Part shown: positions 16,115 to 24,020 of the stretch, one piece after another | How the letters are laid out: each line of letters starts with the position of its first letter | Position numbering within the stretch: position 1 is the first letter of the stretch | Source of the DNA: CAZWSC01 sp964636385 | GTDB lineage: Bacteria > Eisenbacteria > RBG-16-71-46 > CAIMUX01 | Assembly: GCA_964636385.1 (NCBI GenBank) | Contig: CAZWSC010000059.1 | Span: 1 to 31,751 of the forward strand | DNA length: 31,751 nt | Direction of reading: 5' to 3' | Program-made: the position numbers and the translations under genes | Notes under the pieces: model-generated | Told to the model about the DNA's origin: nothing | Seen by the model: the letters and a program-made list of their open reading frames with translations, nothing else | Databases searched by the model: none

Positions 16115-16942
16115 TCACGCCCTGGGGAATCTCCATCGGACGAAAGGCCGTCTCGTTGCCGGATCGGTCTCGATATGAAGGGGAGTCCGGTAGACCCTCT
16201 CCAGGAGATCGCGCTGGAGGACATCCGCGACCGGTCCCTGAGCGGCTACCATACCCCCATCCATCAGAATCAGCCTGTCACAGAATTGCGCAAGCAGATC
16301 GACATGGTGATCGGCAGCAAGCACGCCGATTCCCTTTTCCACGGACAACTCCCTGATAAGCTCATAGATATGCCGCTGGTACGCAAGGTCCAGATTTGCG
16401 GCCGGTTCGTCCAGAATCAGGAGCTGGGGCTCCTGAGCCAGGGCGCGTGCTATCTGGGCTCTCTGCCACTCTCCACCACTGAGGGTACCTGCGGGTCGCT
16501 CCTCCAGACCACTCAACCCTACCCGATCCATGGCCCATCGGACGGATTGTCGGTCTATCTCTCTGTCTTTCAGTCGCATACCGAGATGGGGATGCCTGCC
16601 TGCCGAGACCATCTCCCAGACAGACCACTCAAAAGGAGTCTCACTGCGCTGCGGAACCCAGGCCAGGCGCAGGGCCCTCCGGGAGGGTGACAGGCTGGTC
16701 AAGGACTGTCCACAAATGGTGACACTGCCCGCCTTCGGGTGCAGCAGGCCCGCGAGGATCCTCAGGAGTGTTGACTTTCCTGCTCCATTCGGGCCCAGCA
16801 GCCCGACCAGTGAGCTGGAGGCAACCTCTAACGCATCTATTTGCAGCCATTTGACTGACGAATAACTGAACTCCAACCCTTCAGCCAGTAACAGCGGAGT
16901 TGACTTCGGACAGATCGTGCCCGTTGACGAATGGTCAGACAT
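16115..16942 (-). CDS. ABC importer ATP-binding protein (BtuD/FecE family)
   Basis: The protein has 275 residues and all the ATPase motifs: Walker A GPNGAGKST near residues 52-60, Q-loop VPQRSE, signature LSGGEWQR (Trp where Gln or Arg is common), Walker B LLILDEPAANLD and the H-loop ADHH. AGRHPHLG is typical of the iron/B12 group. It is the first gene of the importer operon. The start at 16942 lies only 19 bp from the start of the divergent gene at 16962, so both promoters must overlap coding or lie in that gap. The ATG has no Shine-Dalgarno, and TACAAT lies eight bases upstream, so this mRNA too could have little or no leader. It powers import in the cytosol. Confidence 0.93.
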   Translation of the reverse strand: MSDHSSTGTICPKSTPLLLAEGLEFSYSSVKWLQIDALEVASSSLVGLLGPNGAGKSTLLRILAGLLHPKAGSVTICGQSLTSLSPSRRALRLAWVPQRSETPFEWSVWEMVSAGRHPHLGMRLKDREIDRQSVRWAMDRVGLSGLEERPAGTLSGGEWQRAQIARALAQEPQLLILDEPAANLDLAYQRHIYELIRELSVEKGIGVLAADHHVDLLAQFCDRLILMDGGMVAAQGPVADVLQRDLLERVYRTPLHIETDPATRRPFVRWRFPRA

Positions 16943-16952
16943 AGCGTAGAAT
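16924..16952 (+). promoter_or_regulatory. Sigma-70-type promoter of the DUF5658-like gene
   Basis: TTGACG at 16924-16929 and TAGAAT at 16947-16952 are separated by 17 bases. Transcription would start near 16959-16960, two or three bases before the ATG at 16962. The -35 box lies inside the start of the divergent ATPase gene. Confidence 0.6.
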
Positions 16953-16961
16953 TGTAATCAG

Positions 16962-17396
16962 ATGATGACACATGAGAGACGCACATCCGACGACCGCCGG
17001 GCCCGACCTACGCCCCTCCTGAGTCGCCACACCCTCAGCGGAGGGAAGCGCTATGGTTCCCGTCGCCACGAAGACCCCTCTGCAGTCTATGCTGACCGGA
17101 TCGGCCAGGGGATCGGGGCCATGCTTCTCCTGACCTTCTTCTTCCATTGCCTGGACGCGATGTTCACCCTTGCTCATCTGGCAAAGGGAGGCCGGGAGCT
17201 GAACCCCCTGATGGACTTCTTCATCCAGCGCGGATCCATGGAGTTCGTGATTGTGAAGCTCTCAATGGCGGGCATGGGGTTGATCTTCCTCGGGCTGCAC
17301 AACAACTTCCCGATGGTCAAAGGCGCGATCAGATTCCTCTTCGCCCTGTACGGAGCTGTAGTCGGCTACCACCTGTTCCTGATCATGGGTGCCTGA
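16962..17396 (+). CDS. DUF5658-like small membrane protein, probably from a leaderless mRNA
   Basis: The protein has 144 residues. The first 45 are polar and Arg-rich; then come about three membrane segments (about 51-70, 92-110 and 118-140). HCLDAMFTLAHLAKGGRELNPLM near residues 61-83 is the DUF5658 hallmark, a DA-T-L-G-ELNP pattern between the first two helices. The function of the family is unknown. The ATG (followed at once by a second ATG) has no ribosome site, and a good promoter ends nine bases before it, which fits leaderless translation. It runs convergent to lemA with only 12 bp between the stops and is divergent from the ABC importer. Confidence 0.82.
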   Translation: MMTHERRTSDDRRARPTPLLSRHTLSGGKRYGSRRHEDPSAVYADRIGQGIGAMLLLTFFFHCLDAMFTLAHLAKGGRELNPLMDFFIQRGSMEFVIVKLSMAGMGLIFLGLHNNFPMVKGAIRFLFALYGAVVGYHLFLIMGA

Positions 17397-17408
17397 CAGA
17401 CCCGGACA

Positions 17409-17987
17409 TTACGGCGTGTCGGCGAAACGCACCTGAGGCACCTGGTCCGCCCCGGGCGCCGCCTCGAACAGACTCGCCCGCTCGAATCCGAACATCCCTG
17501 CGAAGATCGCTGTCGGGAAGCTTCGCACCCTGACGTTGTACGCGCGCACAACTTCGTTGTAGCGCCGCCGCTCGACGGCGACCCGGTTCTCGGTCCCCGC
17601 CAGTTCGTCCTGAAGCCGTAGGAAACTCTGGTTGGCCTTGAGGTCAGGATACCTCTCCACCACTACCAGAAGCCGGGCCAACGCGCTGCTGAGTTCCTGG
17701 TTCGCCTCGATCTTGTCCCCGATCGACCCGGCCCCCGCAACGCGGGATCTGGCCTCGGTCACGGCCTCCAGGGTCTCACGCTCGTGGGCTGCGTATCCTT
17801 TCACCGTCTCGACCAGGTTCGGGATCAGATCCAACCTGCGCTGAAGCTGGTTCTCCACCTGCGCCCAGGCGGCCTGAACCCCTTCATCCCCGGCCACCAG
17901 TCCGTTGTAGATGCCTCGAATCGACATGGCCGCGATGACGACCACCCCTACGAGGACCAGAAGGATCAGCAGTCCCTTTGATCTCAT
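17409..17987 (-). CDS. lemA: LemA family protein
   Basis: The protein has 192 residues. The start at 17987 is set by GGAGGA eight bases upstream. The N-terminus is a single membrane anchor (LLILLVLVGVVVIAAMSI). The soluble part is a helical bundle with the family hallmarks: VQAAWAQVENQLQRRLDLIPNLV near residues 38-60, YAAHERETLEAVTEARS, and FLRLQDELAGTENRVAVERRRYNEVVRAYN, ending with the FPTAIFAGMFGF segment. LemA is widespread but its job is unknown; it often sits with a TPM-domain gene, as here (19218-20123). It is the last gene of a four-gene minus-strand run; 66 bp separate it from yjbQ. Confidence 0.95.
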   Translation of the reverse strand: MRSKGLLILLVLVGVVVIAAMSIRGIYNGLVAGDEGVQAAWAQVENQLQRRLDLIPNLVETVKGYAAHERETLEAVTEARSRVAGAGSIGDKIEANQELSSALARLLVVVERYPDLKANQSFLRLQDELAGTENRVAVERRRYNEVVRAYNVRVRSFPTAIFAGMFGFERASLFEAAPGADQVPQVRFADTP

Positions 17988-18053
17988 CGTCGATCTCCTC
18001 CAGGATTCAGGAGTACCCACCACCTCACACAGCCGGTCACACCCCGGACAAGA

Positions 18054-18476
18054 CTACCCCTTGACGGCATCTCCAAGGACCGTAATGTGCACTGGCCGAC
18101 CGCTCCGCGGGCCGTCGAACTCGCAAAGGAAGACCCTCTGCCATGTGCCAAGGGCGAGCGCCCCCTGCTTCACTGGCAGGATCTCGGATGGACCGATCCA
18201 CGCGGACTTCAGGTGCGCAGCACCGTTGCGGTCGATCCGGTCGTGGCGCCAGCGCCCTTCGGGTATCGTCTGGCCCAGCAGGTCCAGGAGATCATCCATC
18301 AGAGCCGGATCGTCCCCTTCGTGGACCACGACCGAGGCCGTTGCGCCCGCCACGAAGACATGGCACAGCCCGTCACTCACGCCAGAGAGATGCACTTCCC
18401 GGTCCACCTCCCTGGTGATGTCCACCAGCTGGGTCGCGCTGCCAGTCCTGATCCGAAGAGTAGAAGCCTTCACCAT
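18054..18476 (-). CDS. yjbQ: YjbQ family protein (UPF0047, secondary thiamine-phosphate synthase type)
   Basis: The protein has 140 residues. GGAGG lies seven bases before the ATG, and the start overlaps the stop of the nucleotidyltransferase gene by 7 bp. Family features are VFVAGATASVVVHEGDDP near residues 40-57, the RNGAAHLKSAWIGPSE segment with the conserved His near 88, and GALALGTWQRVFLCEFDGPR near 104-123. YjbQ proteins form small beta-barrel trimers. Some can replace ThiE in making thiamine phosphate when overexpressed; their normal role is uncertain. Nothing thiamine-related is nearby. Confidence 0.92.
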   Translation of the reverse strand: MVKASTLRIRTGSATQLVDITREVDREVHLSGVSDGLCHVFVAGATASVVVHEGDDPALMDDLLDLLGQTIPEGRWRHDRIDRNGAAHLKSAWIGPSEILPVKQGALALGTWQRVFLCEFDGPRSGRPVHITVLGDAVKG

Positions 18477-19183
18477 CTGTCGACCTCCATGGCGAGTGCA
18501 AACAGCCCATCCATGATCCGGCCGTACTGCTCGCGCATCTCCTCACGGGGCGGGGCCTTGCGCCTCTCCTTCGCTTCCATGAGCTGGGGGATCAGCTCCC
18601 GGGGCAGTGAGAAGCTGGAACGGCAGGCCTCCCAGAACTCAGGACCGGTCGACGTCCAGGGGCCGCGCTTGAGGAACAGCATTCCCCGGAAGATCGCCGC
18701 CAGGCTGCTGATCCCCTGCTTCTCGATCTCCAGAAGATCGCGTGGATTGCCCTGTGTTTCCATGAAGGCACGCCTGAAGATCAGCAGTTTGGAGCGGATC
18801 TCGCGCTCACACTGGACGCGCACTTCCTCCCTGCGAAATGTCCGGCCAGCCAACATATCATCGCCCATCAGCACCTTGTAGCCGGCCTGCATGGAGAGAA
18901 ACTCCAGCGGATAGGAGTCCAGGGCCGTCTGGATGAACTTCGGGGTGATGACCAGTGGTACGGAGATGCGCTTCTTGCCCCAAGACTTGACCCTTCCGGC
19001 AAACCGATCAAGCAGGTCCATCTTCACCGGTTCGGCCACGACCAGGAAGTTGTAGTCCGACCTGCCGGAGCGGAACTCCCCGGTTACGGAGCTGCCGAAC
19101 GCGGTGACTGACCGGATGACATCTCCTCCGTGCCGGCGCATCTCCTCCACGAAGTACTGGTATGTCGACTCGTGATCCGTCAT
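18470..19183 (-). CDS. Nucleotidyltransferase-fold protein with DYN in place of the usual DxD
   Basis: The protein has 237 residues and is soluble. The N-terminal 65 residues read as a polymerase-beta-type nucleotidyltransferase core: VTAFGSSVTGEFRSGRSDYN holds the G-S signature and the metal-ligand position. Catalytic members have DxD there; this one has Asp-Tyr-Asn, so activity is doubtful. The remaining 170 residues are helical with EREIRSKLLIFRRAFMETQG and a KAPPREEMREQYGRIMDGL segment. This architecture occurs as stand-alone nucleotidyltransferase-like proteins of unknown role. GGAGG lies ten bases before the ATG. The gene lies 34 bp after the TPM-domain gene, inside the TPM-lemA run. 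No partner HEPN or antitoxin gene is adjacent. Confidence 0.8.
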   Translation of the reverse strand: MTDHESTYQYFVEEMRRHGGDVIRSVTAFGSSVTGEFRSGRSDYNFLVVAEPVKMDLLDRFAGRVKSWGKKRISVPLVITPKFIQTALDSYPLEFLSMQAGYKVLMGDDMLAGRTFRREEVRVQCEREIRSKLLIFRRAFMETQGNPRDLLEIEKQGISSLAAIFRGMLFLKRGPWTSTGPEFWEACRSSFSLPRELIPQLMEAKERRKAPPREEMREQYGRIMDGLFALAMEVDRW

Positions 19184-19217
19184 GTAAGGTCAACCTCCAG
19201 AGCTGCGTTCGCGTCCA

Positions 19218-20123
19218 TCAGTAGCTACGCCCCGCGCCTCCGCCGCCGCTCAGTCCCCCGCCGAAGCCGCCGAAGCCGCCCCCGAATCCTCCCCGGAAAC
19301 CACCACCTCTCCGACCTCCCCCCATCATGCCCCCGAAGAGCATGTACCCCAGCAGAACTCCCCTGCCCGTTCGGCTTCGCATCAGAATCAGCGCGATGAC
19401 GATGATGGGCAGGAGAGCTATGAGGCCCTCTCTCCCGACCTCCGGCTGCTCACCCGTCTGGTAGCCACCCTCGGTGAGAATCCGCTCCAGCTCTTCCGGA
19501 TCACGGCCACTTTCTTCCAGCACAGGCCGCATGAGCGCCATGATTGCCGCGGCATATGCCACATCTCTTTTCCCCTCGCGCAGATAGGGGATCATGTGGC
19601 GATCCAGGATCCCGCCGACCCGCCCATCCGGGAGGATCCCTTCGAGTCCGTAACCCACCTCTACCCGTATGAAGCTGCGGCCCGGCGGACCAATCACATC
19701 CAGAATCAGGATCCCCCTGTCGGTTTCCCTCCCCCCAATCCCCCATTCCTCGTAAAGACGATTGGCATAGTCGGTTGGATCCTCACCCTCCAGATCGCGC
19801 ATGGTCACAACCGCGACCTCGACACCAAGCCTCTCCCTGACGTTCCTGAGGATCTGCTCCAGTTGGCTGCGGCTCTGCGGGGCGAGCACCTGAGCGAAGT
19901 CGCTGACGTGTCCCTGCGGCCGTGGCATGCGATCCTGCCCGTTCGCTTCGCCAACCATTTCCGGAAGAACAAGATGCGTTACAAGTACGATCAGCACGAC
20001 CAACAGCACCCGCGCCCGGTCAGCCAGATGTGGGGCCGAACCGGAGGTGTGCCCATCTGCCCGTGCACCCGCAGGTCTGGTGGGATGCCGGTGTCGTCTG
20101 ATCTGTCTCCGTAGCTGAGGCAT
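19218..20123 (-). CDS. TPM domain protein (YgcG/Psb32 type) with a Gly-rich tail
   Basis: The protein has 301 residues. The start at 20123 is supported by AAAGGAAG upstream. A basic N-terminus (about 35 residues) precedes a membrane segment (VLLVVLIVLVTHLVLP). The TPM domain follows (about 70-200): VSDFAQVLAPQSRSQLEQIL, GVEVAVVTMRDL, YANRLYEEWGIGGRETDRGIL and VEVGYGLEGILPDGRVG. After it come a second membrane segment (LIALLPIIVIALILM), a poly-Gly/Phe stretch and the end GGGGAGRSY, all usual for YgcG-like proteins. The domain is a membrane-held periplasmic or outer-face module linked with envelope or photosystem quality control; some homologues show acid phosphatase activity. It is the first gene of a run that ends with lemA, its frequent partner. 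Confidence 0.93.
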   Translation of the reverse strand: MPQLRRQIRRHRHPTRPAGARADGHTSGSAPHLADRARVLLVVLIVLVTHLVLPEMVGEANGQDRMPRPQGHVSDFAQVLAPQSRSQLEQILRNVRERLGVEVAVVTMRDLEGEDPTDYANRLYEEWGIGGRETDRGILILDVIGPPGRSFIRVEVGYGLEGILPDGRVGGILDRHMIPYLREGKRDVAYAAAIMALMRPVLEESGRDPEELERILTEGGYQTGEQPEVGREGLIALLPIIVIALILMRSRTGRGVLLGYMLFGGMMGGGRRGGGFRGGFGGGFGGFGGGLSGGGGAGRSY

Positions 20124-20269
20124 CAACTGCTTCCTTTGAATATTGCCTGACGCGCAGTACTGTGCCACAACCTCACTGCCGGGTCACGCGAAGATCACAC
20201 GGCTCATCTTGGCTTACGAGCATCTGAGTCCGCGTGGAGACCGGTCCGCATGTCAACATGGAGGCAGAA

Positions 20270-22579
20270 ATGGAGTTGAAAGCCCTGGCCGCAGTTCCGG
20301 CGCGAGGATTGCATCCGGCGATCGGCCGGTACGTTGCTGTACTTATGATTGCGGCATCGATCATCTGCAGCGCTGCATTCGCCGCTCCACCCGCTCCTGA
20401 CGAGCCGATTCCCTGGCCGGGCGGCGAACGAGCTGCGCTCAGGCTGCCGGATGAGCTCTGGTCTCAGGTGCTGGATTCGCTCGACCATGGCGGGCGGCTT
20501 CTTGGCTACGCACCCGCCGAGATGCAGCTGTACGGCCGGGACATCTACCTGATGCGGACGGTCCTTAACCTGTTCAAGGACGCCAGGGAGATCCCGACAT
20601 TCAGCGGACGGACGGCCGGCAATCTTCTCGCCGCGGCCGGGAGCCCCGCCGCTCTCGTGCAGCAGGCATTTCTCCTTACCGATGTTTCCGCCGGACGGAT
20701 GCTACCGATGCCCGACAGCGCCTCATGGGGCCTGCCCGGCATCGCCGACGATGAGGATCCCATGGAGGTCCTGCGCTCACTACTTGTCCCAGGGGAGGAG
20801 CTCCCCGAAGGGCTTGGCCTGCTCTCACCACACGGGCTGCGTCTTGTCGCCAGGATCTGCGCCGGGGCGGCAGAGGCGACCCCGTGGTTGAGACTGGCCT
20901 ACGACCGGGAGTTCCTGGTACGCGCCTGCGGGGAGATCGAGCAAATCCATGGCGGCGACGCGGGCGGCGCGGCAGCCTGTGAGGATCATCCACAGGACGC
21001 CCTGCCGTCGGTAGAAAATTTGTACAGACTTGCCACCGACCCCTGGACACACGCCCGGAATGGCCAGTACGCGGTGCCGCATCGGCTCAGCTTCGAGGCC
21101 CTCGACCGACTGGACCGCGAGTTCCTCGCCTTTGGATCGGTCATCTTCCTTACACACCTGGATAGGGCGGTGAAGGAGTACGAGGACTCCGCCATGGGGG
21201 CAGCCGGGGACAGCTTCCCTGCATTCCGTTTCGCAACGACCGCCGGCACGGTGGCGATCGGTGGCTCGGGTGATGACCGACACACTGCATCGGCCTCCAT
21301 ACTCATAGACTTCGGCGGGGATGATCTGTACAAGGGCCGCCATGGTGTATCGCTGTCCCTCGTCCATCCGATCGGGCTGGTTCTGGATCTGTCGGGCAAT
21401 GACGTGTACAACGGCGGCGACATTCCGGCGGCCCTCGCCTGCGGAGTGTTCGGCCTTGGCATCATCATGGACCTGGATGGGGACGATCTTTACCTGTGTT
21501 CCGAGTCGGGCCCCGGATCAGCATGGCATGGTGTCGGCCTTCTCTACGACAGGGCCGGGGATGACACTTATACGACAGGTTCCCACTACGGCCAGGGCCA
21601 CGCGTGCGCAGGGGTTGGGATCCTGGCCGATCTGTCGGGTGACGACAGGTACACGTGCGGATACGCCTCGCAGGGCTTCGGAATGACCCTGGGCGCCGGA
21701 ATCATCCTGGATGCGGAGGGGGATGATCATTACCTGGCACGCGATGACGGAAACCCTTCGGCCCTTTATCCCGGCCAGTCGGTCTCCATGGCACAGGGCA
21801 CAGGGCAGGGCAGGCGGGCAGACCTCGGAGACGGGCACAGCCTTGCCGGCGGGTTTGGAGTACTGGTTGACGGTAGCGGTGACGACACCTACCACGCATC
21901 GGCCTGGAGCCAGGGGGCGGGATACTGGTGGGGCGTCGGGATGCTGGAGGATCTCGGCGGAAACGACACCTACCGAAACGGAAAGTACTCCCTGGGCGCC
22001 GCGGCACACTTCGCGATCGGCTGCCACGTGGATCTCTCCGGGGATGACGCGTACAACCGGGACAATGAACATGCCGTCAACCAGTACCAGGGGCACGCTC
22101 GTGACGGGGGAATCGGAATCTCCATCGACGGGGACGGCGACGACTTCTACCACTTCCGCAACCACTGCGGGGGATCCGGAGATCTCTCCAGCATTGGCCT
22201 GTTCTGGGACCGGCGCGGCAATGACACATACGAGTGTCTATATGTTCCGCCCGAGGTCTCCGACGGATGGGGCGACACACCTCCTCTTGGATCCGCTACA
22301 GTATACCAGCCGTTCCGGTCCTTCCGCGATCACCTTCACGCCTTCGGGATCTTCCTCGACACAGAAGGCGTGGACCGGTACATCTGGCTCGGCGAGTCGG
22401 GAGAACCATTACCGGTCGGCTCTCACAGAGACTCGGGACGCCCGGATGCGGGCCGGGCCGCTGGTGCCGGCCTGCCCCGGGCGCGGAACAATGCGGTCTG
22501 GCTGACGCACCGGGGACCTGGTTCCCGCGGCCTGGGCCTGGATGGAGAGTGGTATCCTCCTGCCGCAGAAGACCGGTGA
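20270..22579 (+). CDS. Exported repeat protein with about thirteen G-(D/N)-D-x-Y motifs
   Basis: The protein has 769 residues. The start at 20270 is chosen for GGAGG five bases upstream; the frame opens earlier (20234, 20258). Signal peptide: YVAVLMIAASIICSAAFA, residues 21-38. Residues 40-325 are alpha-helical and unfamiliar. Residues about 330-705 hold repeats of the form G-x-G-h-h-x-D-x-x-G-D/N-D-x-Y, with the first G of the motif near 334, 350, 376, 404, 430, 457, 484, 537, 564, 591, 623, 650 and 700, so the period is about 27. A beta-solenoid with acidic, possibly calcium-binding turns is likely. The last motif is degenerate (GVDRY). I know of no assigned function. It stands alone, divergent from the TPM run, and may be secreted or lie in the periplasm. 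Confidence 0.85.
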   Translation: MELKALAAVPARGLHPAIGRYVAVLMIAASIICSAAFAAPPAPDEPIPWPGGERAALRLPDELWSQVLDSLDHGGRLLGYAPAEMQLYGRDIYLMRTVLNLFKDAREIPTFSGRTAGNLLAAAGSPAALVQQAFLLTDVSAGRMLPMPDSASWGLPGIADDEDPMEVLRSLLVPGEELPEGLGLLSPHGLRLVARICAGAAEATPWLRLAYDREFLVRACGEIEQIHGGDAGGAAACEDHPQDALPSVENLYRLATDPWTHARNGQYAVPHRLSFEALDRLDREFLAFGSVIFLTHLDRAVKEYEDSAMGAAGDSFPAFRFATTAGTVAIGGSGDDRHTASASILIDFGGDDLYKGRHGVSLSLVHPIGLVLDLSGNDVYNGGDIPAALACGVFGLGIIMDLDGDDLYLCSESGPGSAWHGVGLLYDRAGDDTYTTGSHYGQGHACAGVGILADLSGDDRYTCGYASQGFGMTLGAGIILDAEGDDHYLARDDGNPSALYPGQSVSMAQGTGQGRRADLGDGHSLAGGFGVLVDGSGDDTYHASAWSQGAGYWWGVGMLEDLGGNDTYRNGKYSLGAAAHFAIGCHVDLSGDDAYNRDNEHAVNQYQGHARDGGIGISIDGDGDDFYHFRNHCGGSGDLSSIGLFWDRRGNDTYECLYVPPEVSDGWGDTPPLGSATVYQPFRSFRDHLHAFGIFLDTEGVDRYIWLGESGEPLPVGSHRDSGRPDAGRAAGAGLPRARNNAVWLTHRGPGSRGLGLDGEWYPPAAEDR
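21269..22385 (+). repeat. Coding tandem repeats, about 81 bp (27 codons) per unit
   Basis: This stretch encodes the thirteen GDDxY-type units of the exported repeat protein. Spacing is 26-28 codons between most units. Two gaps of about 50 codons look like double units in which one motif has decayed (484 to 537 and 650 to 700). The units are diverged at the DNA level, so they are old, not a recent expansion. Confidence 0.75.
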
Positions 22580-23039
22580 AGAGACGGACACAGGCCTGTT
22601 CTCCGTGACCCTGATGCGACAGGGACGCGCCACCGCATCGATCGTCATGTCGAATCGACCTGCCTCCGGGACCATGGCCTGGACGATAAGCATTCACCGT
22701 CCACCAACAAATCTCCTCCTGAGGCTGACGGGGAGAGGGGCAGCGTTACCCGGCGGACTCACACACGGAATGTCAACACCCAGGAGTCCGGCCGTCTCCA
22801 CACCGAGATCGTCCGCCCGGCACAGTCACAGGGCAGACTCGCATGAAAAGCATCATTGCGCACTTGATTCGGACGCCCTTCTGATCCAGACTCCTGGGTC
22901 GGGCCATTCATGACGTTCATAACGAGATGCCGGCACCCTGTGCGGCCATCCCTGGGTTGAGACAAGGATGCGGTATGGGGAGGCTTTGCGGTATCACCTG
23001 GACCGGGCCGAGATGAACAGGAACCTGTAACAGCTCTCC
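22580..23039. other. 460-bp region upstream of nqrB without a supported gene
   Basis: It should contain the nqr promoter. A frame at 22542-22913 overlaps the repeat gene, is Ser/His/Pro-rich and shows no family resemblance. An 11-bp inverted repeat with a 100-bp loop lies within it. I see no nqrA remnant, no tRNA and no recognised riboswitch. Confidence 0.6.
22778..22899. repeat. Perfect 11-bp inverted repeat with 100-bp spacer
   Basis: ACCCAGGAGTC at 22778-22788 and its exact reverse complement at 22889-22899. It could form the base of a long RNA hairpin or mark the ends of a small inserted element. No target duplication was found. Confidence 0.35.
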
Positions 23040-24020
23040 ATGAATCCCATCGCGAAGTCAACCCCCATCCTCAGGAAGCAACCCGTCATGCGCCGGGTTG
23101 TCCTGGCGCTGATCCCGTGCATTGCGGGATCTGTATACTTCTTCGGCTGGCGTTCCCTGGCGCTGGTTGCCGTGTCGTGGGCCGTCGCATTCCTTGCCGA
23201 GTACATCTTCTGCAGGCACAGGAAGGAGCCGGTGAGCGAGGCCGTTTTTGTCACCGCCACGCTCTATGCCCTCATCCTCCCACCAACGGTTCCCTGGCAT
23301 GTGCTGGTGGTGGGGATGGCCTTCGCGGTCGTGTTCAGCAAGGAGGTGTTCGGAGGGTTCGGCCGCAACGTGTTCAACCCGGCCATGGCCGGCCGCTGTT
23401 TCGTGTATGTCTGCTTCCCGGTATCGATGACAGCCGTTTGGGCCCTGCCTGCACAGGGGCCCTGGGGAGCGCTGGGGATGTGGTCCACCGCATCCCTGCC
23501 GGATGCCGTAACTGCGGCAACCCCCCTGGCAATGGCCCTGAACGGATCGGGCGATATCCCGCCGGTCTCCGATCTCTTCTTCGGAAGGATCAGCGGGACG
23601 ATGGGGGTAACCAGCGCGGCTTTGATCCTGATCGGCGGCATCTACCTGTTCGCCACCAGGACCGCCAACAGGTCCATCATTCTCACACTCATCCTGGTCT
23701 ACGGGGTGACCAATGAGCTCCTCTTCCGCATGGGTGTGGGCACATTTCCCGGAGCGCTCCCGGCCCTGCTGGGTGGGGGATTCCTCCTCGGCGCCTTCTT
23801 TATGGCCACAGATCCCATAACATCGCCCGTGACCAGGGAGGCGAAGATAGCCTTCGCGGTACTGATTGCGGTATCCACCATGATCATCAGGAACTACTCC
23901 GTCTTCAACGGCGGCCTGATGTTCTCGATCCTGCTGGCGAACATGTTCACGCCGATCATGGACCATGTAGTGAAGGAGATGAGGAAGAAGAGGGCGGCAG
24001 CGCCGGGAGCAGCCGCATGA
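23040..24020 (+). CDS. nqrB: Na+-translocating NADH:quinone reductase subunit B (NqrB/RnfD family)
   Basis: The protein has 326 residues and about nine membrane segments. Landmarks: GGFGRNVFNPAMAGRCF near residues 105-121, the flavinylation motif DAVTAAT with Thr161 as the expected covalent FMN site, and FFMATDPITSPVT near 253-265. NqrB carries FMN and riboflavin and is central to sodium translocation. At 326 residues it is shorter than many NqrB (about 410) and close to RnfD length; assignment to NQR rests on nqrF in the operon and the absence of rnfB and rnfC. The start at 23040 is kept because the stretch before Met17 matches the conserved N-terminal pattern, although its ribosome site is weak. 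It overlaps nqrC by 4 bp. No nqrA precedes it. Confidence 0.9.
   Translation: MNPIAKSTPILRKQPVMRRVVLALIPCIAGSVYFFGWRSLALVAVSWAVAFLAEYIFCRHRKEPVSEAVFVTATLYALILPPTVPWHVLVVGMAFAVVFSKEVFGGFGRNVFNPAMAGRCFVYVCFPVSMTAVWALPAQGPWGALGMWSTASLPDAVTAATPLAMALNGSGDIPPVSDLFFGRISGTMGVTSAALILIGGIYLFATRTANRSIILTLILVYGVTNELLFRMGVGTFPGALPALLGGGFLLGAFFMATDPITSPVTREAKIAFAVLIAVSTMIIRNYSVFNGGLMFSILLANMFTPIMDHVVKEMRKKRAAAPGAAA

Noticed and set aside
22542..22913. Open frame overlapping the end of the repeat gene
   Set aside because: It starts inside the repeat gene, is Ser/His/Pro-rich without motif, and lacks a ribosome site.
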